Source of the DNA: Pseudohongiella nitratireducens
GTDB lineage: Bacteria; Pseudomonadota; Gammaproteobacteria; Pseudomonadales; Pseudohongiellaceae
NCBI RefSeq assembly: GCF_001642735.1
Contig: NZ_LWHM01000032.1
Location: 62,001-126,000, forward strand
Direction: 5' to 3'
DNA length: 64,000 nucleotides
How positions within the stretch are numbered: position 1 is the stretch's first letter; every line of letters starts with the position of its first letter. Both the position numbers and the translations under genes were made by a program. Shown here piece by piece: positions 18,112-26,355 of the stretch. The notes under the pieces are model-generated. The model was not told the origin of the DNA. It saw only the letters and a list, made by a program, of their open reading frames with translations, and made no database searches.

Positions 18112-19824
18112 TCAGTTTGCTGCACGCTGGGCGCCGGATGGCGCCATCAGGCTGGCCAGAATCTGGTCCTTGGGTCCGAAGCTGACCGGCGCGCCCTCTT
18201 TCATAACCAGTAACTTATCCATGCTGTGCAGGATCATGGTGCGGTGAGAGATCACGATAACAGTGCATCCAGCCTGTTTGATGCGTTGCATGGCAGACAC
18301 CAGTTCGCGTTCCCCCTGGTCATCCAGATTGGAATTGGGTTCGTCCAGTACCAGCAGTCGGGGATTGTTATATACAGCACGGGCGAGGCCGATTCGCTGG
18401 CGTTGGCCACCGGAGAGAATGCCGCCGCTGCCACCGATAATGGTGTCGTAACCATTGGGCAGGTGCAGAATCAGTTCGTGAACGCCAGCCAGTTTGGCAG
18501 CGGTGACAATCTTGTCAGGGTCAATGTCGCCGAAACGGCAGATATTTTCCGAGATACTGCCACTAAAAAGCTCGATATCCTGTGGCAGGTAGCCAATGTA
18601 AGGGCCTAGTTCTTCCCGATTCCAGGCACTGACATCCGCGCCGTCGAGTCGCACTTTGCCAGCGGCGCTGGGCCAAATGCCGAGAATCGCGCGTGCCAGT
18701 GAAGATTTACCCGATGCACTTGGGCCAACGATACCCAATGCTTCACCGGAGGTCAGGTCCAGGCTCACACCTCTAACCACTGGCGTTCTGGAGCCTGGTG
18801 GAACAACTGTCACCTGCTCCAGGCTGACCTGGCCGGTTGGTGCCGGCAGGCTCATGGATTCGGGGGCTGGGGGAACATTGTTGAGCAACTCGCCCAGGCG
18901 CTCGTATTGGGCGCGGGCGACCGAGAAGCCTTTCCAGGTACCAACCAGCAGGTCAATTGGCGCTAACGCCCGGCCCAGCAACAGGGAACCGGCGATCATC
19001 ATGCCGGGTGAGATTTCCTGGCGCAATGCCAGAAAGGCACCCAGGCCCAGAATCAGTGACTGAACGACCAGGCGGAACGTTTTCGAGGCACTGGTCAGTG
19101 CGCCCGCCCATCGACTGGCATCAGTTTGCATGATAAGGACTTCGTCGGACTGCGCTTCCTGGCGCTGACGAATATTCTCTGACATACCCATGGCAGCAAT
19201 GACTTCAGCATTACGTATACTGCCGTTTACTTGTGCATTCAGGTGACTGGACTGGGTATTGGCATCTTTCAGTTTGCGAGTGGTCACTTTCTCGTTAATG
19301 ATTGCCAGTACTACCATGACGATGCCGGCGAAAATGGCAACGATGCCAAACCAGGGGTGGAACAGAAACATGATGCCAACATAAATCGGAAACCACGGGG
19401 CATCAAAGAAAGCAAACAGGCCATTGCCAGTCAGAAACTGACGCAGTGAGGTCAGGTCGGATAAGGGTTGAGAGCTACCAGTGCCGCCGCTTAAGAGCGC
19501 ATGCTTGAATGTGGCGTTGAATACCCGTTTGCGTAAATCCTTGTCAATTCGGTTACTGGCGCTGATCAGGATCATGGAGCGAACCCACTCAAAACCGCCC
19601 ATGGCCATCATCATGGCTACCATCAGCAAGGTCAGCATGGTCAGTGTCGACAGGCTGCCTGAGGAAACGACGCGGTCATAGACCTGAAGCATGTAAAGAA
19701 CGGGCGTCAGCATGAGAATGTTGACAGCGGCGCTGAACAGGCCAGCATAAATAAAGTAATGCTTAATGCCTTTAAAGGCTTCGGCAAGTTCAGGATATTG
19801 GGCTGTGTTTTTGCTGTTTTTCAT
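18112..19824 (-). CDS. Type I secretion ABC transporter (PrtD/RsaD type)
   Basis: Inner-membrane permease-ATPase that recognises a C-terminal secretion signal and powers export. 570 aa: a short N-terminus without a C39 peptidase-like domain, a transmembrane domain (about residues 20-290), then the ATPase with Walker A GPSASGKSS, signature LSGGQRQRIGLARAV and Walker B LLVLDEPNSNLD. This short form matches exporters of metalloproteases and of the Caulobacter S-layer protein RsaA. The gene opens the exporter operon; the S-layer gene lies 6.5 kb away in the opposite direction. Confidence 0.93.
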   Translation of the reverse strand: MKNSKNTAQYPELAEAFKGIKHYFIYAGLFSAAVNILMLTPVLYMLQVYDRVVSSGSLSTLTMLTLLMVAMMMAMGGFEWVRSMILISASNRIDKDLRKRVFNATFKHALLSGGTGSSQPLSDLTSLRQFLTGNGLFAFFDAPWFPIYVGIMFLFHPWFGIVAIFAGIVMVVLAIINEKVTTRKLKDANTQSSHLNAQVNGSIRNAEVIAAMGMSENIRQRQEAQSDEVLIMQTDASRWAGALTSASKTFRLVVQSLILGLGAFLALRQEISPGMMIAGSLLLGRALAPIDLLVGTWKGFSVARAQYERLGELLNNVPPAPESMSLPAPTGQVSLEQVTVVPPGSRTPVVRGVSLDLTSGEALGIVGPSASGKSSLARAILGIWPSAAGKVRLDGADVSAWNREELGPYIGYLPQDIELFSGSISENICRFGDIDPDKIVTAAKLAGVHELILHLPNGYDTIIGGSGGILSGGQRQRIGLARAVYNNPRLLVLDEPNSNLDDQGERELVSAMQRIKQAGCTVIVISHRTMILHSMDKLLVMKEGAPVSFGPKDQILASLMAPSGAQRAAN

Positions 19825-20015
19825 GAAAACGACTTACATGGTTGAATTTGAGTGACGTCGCCATATTTACGGGCAGTGACGCATGTATGTTCAGCAGTAT
19901 GTGGGGCTGGACCTGTGTTATTCAAGCCTGATGCCGCAAAACAGGCCAGATCCTGTCAGATCTGTTGCGCGGCGATTATAACCAGCACCCTGACAATTGA
20001 CCATGAGCGCGCTCC

Positions 20016-20732
20016 TTAAAGCTCCTCCTTTCCTTCAGCCAGTCGCTGCAGGCAGGCTGCATCCAGGATAATTAATTTGCCAGGACCATCTCGTCTAACA
20101 ATCTGCCGGGTTTGCAGTACCTGGAATACCCGGCTGACACTTTCGCGGCTCAGACTCAGCATGATGGCGATTTCCATATGCGTAGGCGGGTTGACTATTG
20201 CGACCTCTCCACTGCTGGGCTCTTTTGGGCCGGAATCGGTGTTGCCCGCCAGCAAAAACCAAAGCTGGCAGCAGACACGCTGGCTGATATTTGGCAGCCC
20301 CAGCAAAGATCGTTGCCGGGTCATCTGCCTGACTCGTGAGGCCAGTCGCTTGCCCAGTGCCTGCAGTAAGACCGGGTGCTCCAACGTGACCTCTCTTAAT
20401 ACTGACAGCGGGATAAATACCACCATTGCTGCCGTCAGCGCGATGACGTGCTCCGGTTGCGGGCCATCGTCAAACATGCCAAGTTCGCCGCAAAAGTCGC
20501 CCGGTTCGACAAAATAAAGCCCAACTTCCCGGCCATCAATGGTAAAATCGACACCCTGAAGTCTGCCTTCGAATAAAAAGCAGATGGCATCTTCCTGCTC
20601 TCCCGCGCTTAGCACAACGCCGCGACGGGCAAAGCGTTTGACTGCAGCCTGTTGAGCCAGTTGCGATAGCGTTTGCGCAGGTAAAGGCTTCAGACTGGGA
20701 AAAGCGCTCAATAATTCTGGTGTAACCAGCAT
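20016..20732 (-). CDS. Crp/Fnr-family transcriptional regulator
   Basis: 238 aa with an N-terminal cyclic-nucleotide-binding-type beta roll (GDFCGELGMFDDG) and a C-terminal winged helix-turn-helix. The recognition helix SRESVSRVF keeps the Arg-Glu-x-x-x-Arg pattern of Crp, which reads TGTGA half-sites. The phosphate-binding cassette does not keep the Arg-Ser pair that Crp uses for cAMP (the region reads GPQPEHVIAL), so the ligand may differ. No Cys cluster as in Fnr. It is divergent from the FecR/cyclase operon, with a Crp-type palindrome between them. Confidence 0.88.
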   Translation of the reverse strand: MLVTPELLSAFPSLKPLPAQTLSQLAQQAAVKRFARRGVVLSAGEQEDAICFLFEGRLQGVDFTIDGREVGLYFVEPGDFCGELGMFDDGPQPEHVIALTAAMVVFIPLSVLREVTLEHPVLLQALGKRLASRVRQMTRQRSLLGLPNISQRVCCQLWFLLAGNTDSGPKEPSSGEVAIVNPPTHMEIAIMLSLSRESVSRVFQVLQTRQIVRRDGPGKLIILDAACLQRLAEGKEEL

Positions 20733-20826
20733 GAAATTATCCCGGGGTTGCTTGCGCTGGTGCTAGTGGTTCCGTCCAGTCAGCGCTACCGGGGCATTAT
20801 AGTAACCCCACATCGAATAGCAAACG

Positions 20827-20842
20827 TGTGACCCCAATCACT
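20827..20842. promoter_or_regulatory. Crp-type operator between crp-like gene and fecR operon
   Basis: TGTGACCCCAATCACT, i.e. TGTGA-N6-TCACT, one mismatch from the symmetric Crp consensus. It lies about 95 bp before the Crp/Fnr-like start (minus strand) and 59 bp before the FecR start, so it could serve either promoter. The neighbouring regulator has a Crp-like recognition helix. Function is inferred from the pattern only. Confidence 0.55.
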
Positions 20843-20900
20843 TATTCCTGATCCAGGTTACGGTACGCTATATGGCAAGCTTGAATGAGGTCTGTCCTCC

Positions 20901-22304
20901 ATGAAAATCAAACAACTGAAATTAGCCTTGGTACTGGCCGCGTCTACCCTGGGTACTGTCGCTGCAATGACTGCCACACCTGCGTTGGCGGAGTCAGCTC
21001 AGCCAATGCCTGCAGTGGGCGAAGTCAGCCTGGTGCTGGGTGAAGCGGTAGTTATCCATGCTGATGGCAGTCAGTCCCCGGTCAGTCAGGGTATGAGCAT
21101 CAAGGCATCTGACAATGTGCAGACGGCCAGTAATGGCCACGTCCATATTCATTTTGTTGATGATGCGCTTGTCAGTATCCGCCCGGACAGCCGTTTGCGA
21201 ATCACGCAATACGATTACGATGCGTCGCAGCCAGAAGCTTCAACCATTCGTTTGAATCTCGATGAGGGCATCACCCGCGCCATTTCCGGTAACGGGGCAC
21301 GTTCTGCCAAAGAGCGCTTTCGCCTGAATACACCGATTGCAGCGATTGGTGTGCGAGGCACTGATTTCGTGGTTAGTGCCCGTGATGAAGATTTACGTGC
21401 CCGCGTTAATGAAGGTGCCATTATTGTTGCGCCTTTCTCGGCCGATTGCAGTGCTGATGCGCTTGGCCCCTGTTCCGTCAACGGAGTTGAATTATCCGAG
21501 AGTAACTTGCAGATGGTAGCGATGAGCGGTCGAACAAGCTCGCCACAACTGCTGCCAGCGACGGTCGAACGTGACCCGGAGATGATTGAGGATGAAGCCA
21601 GCGTGATGGTGGCAGATGCCGATACGGGTGCGGAAGAAAAAGCAGCCGGTGTTGATGTTTATCTGGAGAATGTGACTGCGCAACGTGTTCAGGATGAAGC
21701 GGACAACATTACTAGCAGCGTTACACCTGAACCACCGCCAACGATTGCAGAAGTGGATTTCACGCCAGAAGTGGCGTTGACTGCCAAAGATTTGGCTGAC
21801 AACCAGCTTGTCTGGGGCCGTTGGGGCGTTGCTAATGGGGATCTCGAGCGCATGACACTGGCAAAGGAAGAGGCCTGGCCAGATCGTGACCTGGGCAATA
21901 TTGCTATTACTGACAGAAATACAGAGTATGTATTGATCCGTGATGCAGACGGGCGTCAGCGTGTGGACGCTGGTCTGGGGCAGATTGATTTCACCCTGAG
22001 CAGTGCGCAGGCGTTTTATCATGGCGAAGCTGGCGTGTCTGCCATGGCAGTTCGTGATGGCGCGCTGTCCGTGGATTTCAACGGCCGGTCATTCAGTACG
22101 TCACTGGATCTGGATCATGATGTGACGGGTGACATTCAGTTCACGGCCACAGGTAATGTTGACGAGCAGGGCTTTTTACGTGCCAATTCACAAACCGGTA
22201 AAGTGTTAGGTGCGACCAGTATCGACGGAAGTGAGGCTGGTTACATGTTTGAACAACAACTGGAAGCCGGTGGCATCCAGGGCCTGACACTCTGGGGTCA
22301 GTAG
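20901..22304 (+). CDS. FecR-domain periplasmic protein
   Basis: 467 aa with a signal peptide (TATPALA|ESAQ) and a FecR domain at about residues 40-180, recognised by the sequence GEAVVIHADGSQSPV, the SNGHVHIHFVDDALVSIRP run and the closing RLNTPIAAIGVRGTDFVV. The remaining 290 residues are of unknown fold. This type of protein is commonly encoded next to CHASE2 cyclases, with the FecR domain thought to sense or bind cell-envelope components; here the cyclase begins 5 bp downstream. No sigma/anti-sigma pair is present, so a FecI-type role is unlikely. Confidence 0.87.
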   Translation: MKIKQLKLALVLAASTLGTVAAMTATPALAESAQPMPAVGEVSLVLGEAVVIHADGSQSPVSQGMSIKASDNVQTASNGHVHIHFVDDALVSIRPDSRLRITQYDYDASQPEASTIRLNLDEGITRAISGNGARSAKERFRLNTPIAAIGVRGTDFVVSARDEDLRARVNEGAIIVAPFSADCSADALGPCSVNGVELSESNLQMVAMSGRTSSPQLLPATVERDPEMIEDEASVMVADADTGAEEKAAGVDVYLENVTAQRVQDEADNITSSVTPEPPPTIAEVDFTPEVALTAKDLADNQLVWGRWGVANGDLERMTLAKEEAWPDRDLGNIAITDRNTEYVLIRDADGRQRVDAGLGQIDFTLSSAQAFYHGEAGVSAMAVRDGALSVDFNGRSFSTSLDLDHDVTGDIQFTATGNVDEQGFLRANSQTGKVLGATSIDGSEAGYMFEQQLEAGGIQGLTLWGQ

Positions 22305-22309
22305 GTATC

Positions 22310-24367
22310 ATGACGAACTTTCAGCAATTCATCAGTCGGGTTAATCCCCTGCGTCTGGTTTTAGGCCTGACGCCTTCGGCCGCGCGTGGTATCACGCTGG
22401 CGGTTGCGGCTGTGCTGACATTGCTGATTGTCTCCCTGTTTTCTTCAAACCTGGTGACGCTGGAAGAGCGCCTGGGTGCTCAGGGCTGGGTGATGTCAGC
22501 CGATCAGACGCCCGAAGAGCGTGTCACCATCGTTGCGATTGATGAACGCAGTCTGGCAGAAGTCGGTCCCTGGCCGTGGTCGCGCGAGGACATGGCGCGT
22601 CTGGTTGATGCATTGAATCAGGCGGGTGCCCGTCTGCAGATTCACGATATCACTTACCCTGAGCCCAGAGCCGGAGATGCGGCGTTGATCGCAGCGTTGA
22701 ACAATGCGCCCGGCGCTGTTCTTGGTCAGGTGCCTGTATTATCAGGTAATGGTGCCGGTTATGTTGCAGGTCATGGCGTTAGCGCTGCAGGCACTGGCGG
22801 CTCGCTGAGCCAGGACGTTCGCACCGGACAAATGACCCACCCGGTTGCTGGTGGCGTATCCTGTGCAGCGGACAACACTTCAGGCAGTTATGTGGCTAAC
22901 CATGCGGGGTTGGCAGGATTCGCTGCCGGCCATATCACGCCTCGTGTTGATGCGGACGGTGCCGTGCGACGTGTGCCTGCCGTGGTTTGTGTCGATGGGC
23001 AGGCTTATCCCACCCTGGCAATTGCTTCGTTACTGACGGCGACCCAGGCAGATAACTGGCAGGCCAGTATTCAGTCAGGCGAAGGCTGGCTGGCACCCGA
23101 GCAGGAAATGCACCTGGCGTCTTATCCGGGGCTGTCAATTCCACTGGACAGTAACGGCGATCTGAGAATTTCTTACCAGGCAGCCCCGGAAAGCTTCCGT
23201 GCAGTTTCTGCCATTGATGTGATCAATGGCGATATTCCTGATGGCATGCTGAGCAATGGCTGGGCGTTGGTCGGTGCGACAGCGTTTGGCATGGGTGACA
23301 TTGTCCCGACACCTTACAACGGCTCCGTTCCCGGTGTTGAGCTACAAGCCCGTCTGATCAGCAGTCTGCTGGACGCCAACATGCCTTATACTCCAGCTGG
23401 CGCCACCATCCTGTTAATAATGTTTAGCCTGGTTGCTGCCGTGCTGTTGTTTGCCCTGGCCGCTTCGCGACGCGAATCCCTGACTGCCTACGGTTTGCCA
23501 GTCGCCGCAATACTATTGCCAGTGGCCGCCTTGCTGGTGCATTGGCAACTGCTGAGCTACAGCAGCATCTGGCTGGGCTGGATGTCGCCAGCCATTTTCA
23601 CCCTGCTGGCAGCTACCTTGCTGTTGTTACTGGAACAAGGTCGCATCCGTGCAGAGCGCACACGCGTCTTTGGTAACCTGACCAGTTACCTGCCCAGCAA
23701 TGTGGCCCGGGACATTGCTTTCAGCCTGCCGAGTTCGGCAATCAACGCACAGCGTTGTGATGTGACCTTGCTGAGTGCCGACTTGCGTAATTTTTCAGCT
23801 TTCGGTGAGGCGCGTCCACCGGAAGAGTCAGCGGCATTACTGCATTATTTCTTTACCCGGGCGGCAGAGATCATTGCCAGGCATGGTGGCCATATCCACG
23901 AATTCAAAGGCGATGGTCTGCTGGCAGTCTGGGAAGGGCAATCCAGTGCTGCCGCCAATGCGGCGTTCCACGCTGCCCAGGAAATGCAGGACAACATTCA
24001 TAAAGAAATGCCACAGCAACCACCTGCAGGTCTTGAGCCGCTGGCACTGGGTATTGGTATTGAGCAAGGGCCGGCATTGCGCGGCTCCATCGGTCCTGCG
24101 CATCGCCGAACGCATACCTTGTTGGGCGACAGTGTCACTATTACCATGCGAATTCAGGAAATGACGGCAGAACTGGCCCAACCAATTCTGCTTGGTGAAT
24201 GCATTGCTCGTCAGCTTTCCGGTCATCAGCTGGAATCCCAGGGTAGCTATTTGCTCAATGGCCTGCGTATCCCGCATGTGCTTTTTGCCCCGGCAACCGA
24301 TAGTGCCGCGCTGCGACGGGCCCGTCAGGACCAGTTGAACCTGAAAGTCGTTTCCGGCGGCCGATAA
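22310..24367 (+). CDS. CHASE2-domain class III adenylate cyclase
   Basis: Membrane cyclase, 685 aa. One N-terminal helix, a periplasmic CHASE2 sensor (about residues 50-350, starting VTIVAIDERSLAEVGPWPWSR and ending PYNGSVPGVELQA), three more helices (about 365-445), then a class III catalytic domain. Metal-binding Asp residues occur in LLSADLRNFS and FKGDGLLAVW; Lys and Asp at the base-selecting positions (FKGD, LLGDSV) favour ATP. The usual Asn of the VNxAAR motif is Thr (SVTITMRI), which could lower activity. Second gene of the FecR operon; expected to make cAMP in response to an envelope signal. Confidence 0.9.
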   Translation: MTNFQQFISRVNPLRLVLGLTPSAARGITLAVAAVLTLLIVSLFSSNLVTLEERLGAQGWVMSADQTPEERVTIVAIDERSLAEVGPWPWSREDMARLVDALNQAGARLQIHDITYPEPRAGDAALIAALNNAPGAVLGQVPVLSGNGAGYVAGHGVSAAGTGGSLSQDVRTGQMTHPVAGGVSCAADNTSGSYVANHAGLAGFAAGHITPRVDADGAVRRVPAVVCVDGQAYPTLAIASLLTATQADNWQASIQSGEGWLAPEQEMHLASYPGLSIPLDSNGDLRISYQAAPESFRAVSAIDVINGDIPDGMLSNGWALVGATAFGMGDIVPTPYNGSVPGVELQARLISSLLDANMPYTPAGATILLIMFSLVAAVLLFALAASRRESLTAYGLPVAAILLPVAALLVHWQLLSYSSIWLGWMSPAIFTLLAATLLLLLEQGRIRAERTRVFGNLTSYLPSNVARDIAFSLPSSAINAQRCDVTLLSADLRNFSAFGEARPPEESAALLHYFFTRAAEIIARHGGHIHEFKGDGLLAVWEGQSSAAANAAFHAAQEMQDNIHKEMPQQPPAGLEPLALGIGIEQGPALRGSIGPAHRRTHTLLGDSVTITMRIQEMTAELAQPILLGECIARQLSGHQLESQGSYLLNGLRIPHVLFAPATDSAALRRARQDQLNLKVVSGGR

Positions 24368-24415
24368 ACATCAAAGAAATGCAAGTTAGCCACGAGTCTT
24401 ATTGCCTCAACGCAG

Positions 24416-25993
24416 GTGATTCAAGATAATGGCCGGATGTTTAAATTTCCCTGCCAATTCATTCAGCTTTTGTCCTCGGTATTCCGGAGCCGACAGACAA
24501 CCACCTTGGCAGGTTTGCCTCTTCTTGCTTCGCTGACCTGTGCCGTCTCGCTGCTTCCGCATTCAGCACTGGCACAGCCACAAGAGCAACCCGGCTTGCC
24601 TTCTCAGGCACCGTTTCAGGCGCCATTGGCAGCAGAATCAAGTCAGGCCTGCCCTGACCTGACTCACTGGATCCGTCAGACAACATCCGTTAACTGGACA
24701 GTTGAAGATTGGGCAGCACTTGAGCCGCAACTGCGTTCTTTGCAAAGCCGATGTTTGCGCAACGTTGAATACTATGCCTTGCTGGGTGCAGCACAGCTCA
24801 ATAGTGGCCGTCTGGTGTTAGCGCTGGAGTCGCTGGAGCGTGCATTACTGCTGGATCCACAGCATGGCGGCGCACAAATTGATTATGCCCAGGCGCTGTT
24901 TCGGCGCGGGGAGCTCTTTTCCGCCTTGTCGATGAACCAGCGGATCATAGACAGAGAGGATTTGCCGACAACACTCAGGCCGATGCTGACAGAGCGTCAG
25001 CGGCAATGGCGTTCCCTGACCAAACAGCGCACGCTGCGGGCCGAAGTCCAGGCAGGCTATGACAATAACCTCAATGGTGCGCCAACACCCAGCGAAATTA
25101 CCTTGACGCTGTCCGGCGAGGATGTGTTGCTGGTATTGGATGAAAGCTATCAGGCCATTTCTGGGCCTTATATGAATGCTAGGTTAAGCAGTGCCTACCG
25201 GGAAATGGCACCCAGCAGCCAGCAAAACTGGATGTTTGATGTGCGTGGCCGGATTAGTGAAGACGAAGCATCAGACCTGGTGCAGCTGGACGGACGTTAT
25301 GCCTATATCCGGCCCTCCCGGGAGCGAAGCTGGCAGGTTAGCGGCGGGCTCAGTCACTTGATGTTCGGTGGCAAGCCCTTGTATACGGCAGCGGAAGCCA
25401 GTGCACAGATCGCCAGTCAACGGGTACTGTCTTCCTGTACACCGTTTGCTGGAGTCGCTTCCCAGTATCAGCTGTTTCACAATCTAAACACTTTCAACGC
25501 CATTGAAAGCAAAATCACTGTGGGTGTGAACTGTCAAAGTGCAAGTGGTCTTAATGCACAGAGAAATGGCGGATTATTAGGTGGCGGGCAACCTCAGTCG
25601 AGTGAACCTTCAGACCGTCAATGGTGGCAGCGCATGCAATGGACACCGACAGTGAACATCCTGCACAGCGAACCTATCAAGAACAACCGACCCGGGAACC
25701 GGCGCACAGGCTGGCAAATTAGCCTGGACTGGCGGCTGCCGATCTGGTCAGGGACATTGAATGCACAATTCAGCCATACCGAAATGGATGACAGTGATGG
25801 CTACAACCCTTCGCTGGCAAACAATGCTGAGCGGGAAATTGATCGCAGTTATGCGTTGATTCAGTACCGATTACCAGTGACCTCGCAAACCACATTGCAG
25901 TGGAATGCTTTCTGGCAACGCCAGCACAGCAACCTGGATTTGTTCAAAAGTCGCGACCGCACACTGGAGTTTGGCGTGCAATATCGATTTTAG
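24416..25993 (+). CDS. TPR plus outer-membrane beta-barrel protein
   Basis: 525 aa. GTG 24416 or ATG 24437 gives a signal peptide ending HSALA|QPQ. Residues about 75-195 form TPR-like helices (YYALLGAAQLNSGRLVLALESLERALLLDP). The remainder alternates short beta strands and polar loops and ends in LEFGVQYRF, with the terminal Phe typical of BAM-inserted barrels. This layout resembles Slam-type surface lipoprotein assembly modifiers, but no lipoprotein partner is visible, so that name is only a suggestion. It starts 48 bp after the cyclase and likely shares its operon. Confidence 0.75.
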   Translation: MIQDNGRMFKFPCQFIQLLSSVFRSRQTTTLAGLPLLASLTCAVSLLPHSALAQPQEQPGLPSQAPFQAPLAAESSQACPDLTHWIRQTTSVNWTVEDWAALEPQLRSLQSRCLRNVEYYALLGAAQLNSGRLVLALESLERALLLDPQHGGAQIDYAQALFRRGELFSALSMNQRIIDREDLPTTLRPMLTERQRQWRSLTKQRTLRAEVQAGYDNNLNGAPTPSEITLTLSGEDVLLVLDESYQAISGPYMNARLSSAYREMAPSSQQNWMFDVRGRISEDEASDLVQLDGRYAYIRPSRERSWQVSGGLSHLMFGGKPLYTAAEASAQIASQRVLSSCTPFAGVASQYQLFHNLNTFNAIESKITVGVNCQSASGLNAQRNGGLLGGGQPQSSEPSDRQWWQRMQWTPTVNILHSEPIKNNRPGNRRTGWQISLDWRLPIWSGTLNAQFSHTEMDDSDGYNPSLANNAEREIDRSYALIQYRLPVTSQTTLQWNAFWQRQHSNLDLFKSRDRTLEFGVQYRF

Positions 25994-26355
25994 ACGTGAC
26001 CTGGATAACAATACCTGAATAAAAATAGCTGCTTAGCGCGGAAAGTTAAGAAAAAATCACTCATTGGGCGTTGCCTTCAATGTAGACACAAGGTAATATC
26101 CCTGCGCAAGTCCTCTTATATAAGGAAGAACTCTATATAAGTGTGATCTGCCAGGGTGCATGAATTAGCGTAAATACTAGTAAAACGCTGATAATTGCTG
26201 GAATGCGCAAGTCGATTTTCAGCTGTGTGACGACAGTCACAAGCATTTTATATTGACTTGAGTATCCTTGGCATAACCGAATTGGGGTCATCTGCTGATG
26301 TCGGCGTGTCGCAATCGGATAAAACAATCTGGAATTAAAACCAAAGGAGTTACAA
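25994..26355 (+). promoter_or_regulatory. Long leader/promoter region of the S-layer gene
   Basis: 362 bp, clearly more A+T-rich than the flanking genes and with no plausible ORF. It includes a Crp-type palindrome (26226-26241), a TATATT hexamer at 26250-26255 that could serve as a -10 element, and a strong ribosome site AAAGGAG at 26343-26349 just before ATG 26356. An inverted pair, CTTATATAAG at 26114-26123 with CTATATAAG at 26131-26139, could form a hairpin. A long untranslated leader is common for highly expressed S-layer genes (family knowledge). Confidence 0.55.
26226..26241. promoter_or_regulatory. Crp-type operator upstream of the S-layer gene
   Basis: TGTGACGACAGTCACA, a perfect TGTGA-N6-TCACA palindrome identical to the Crp core consensus. 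It ends 9 bp before the candidate -10 TATATT, so it overlaps the -35 region of that promoter, or it would be at about -25 to -40 of another start. Activator or repressor action cannot be decided from sequence. Confidence 0.6.
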
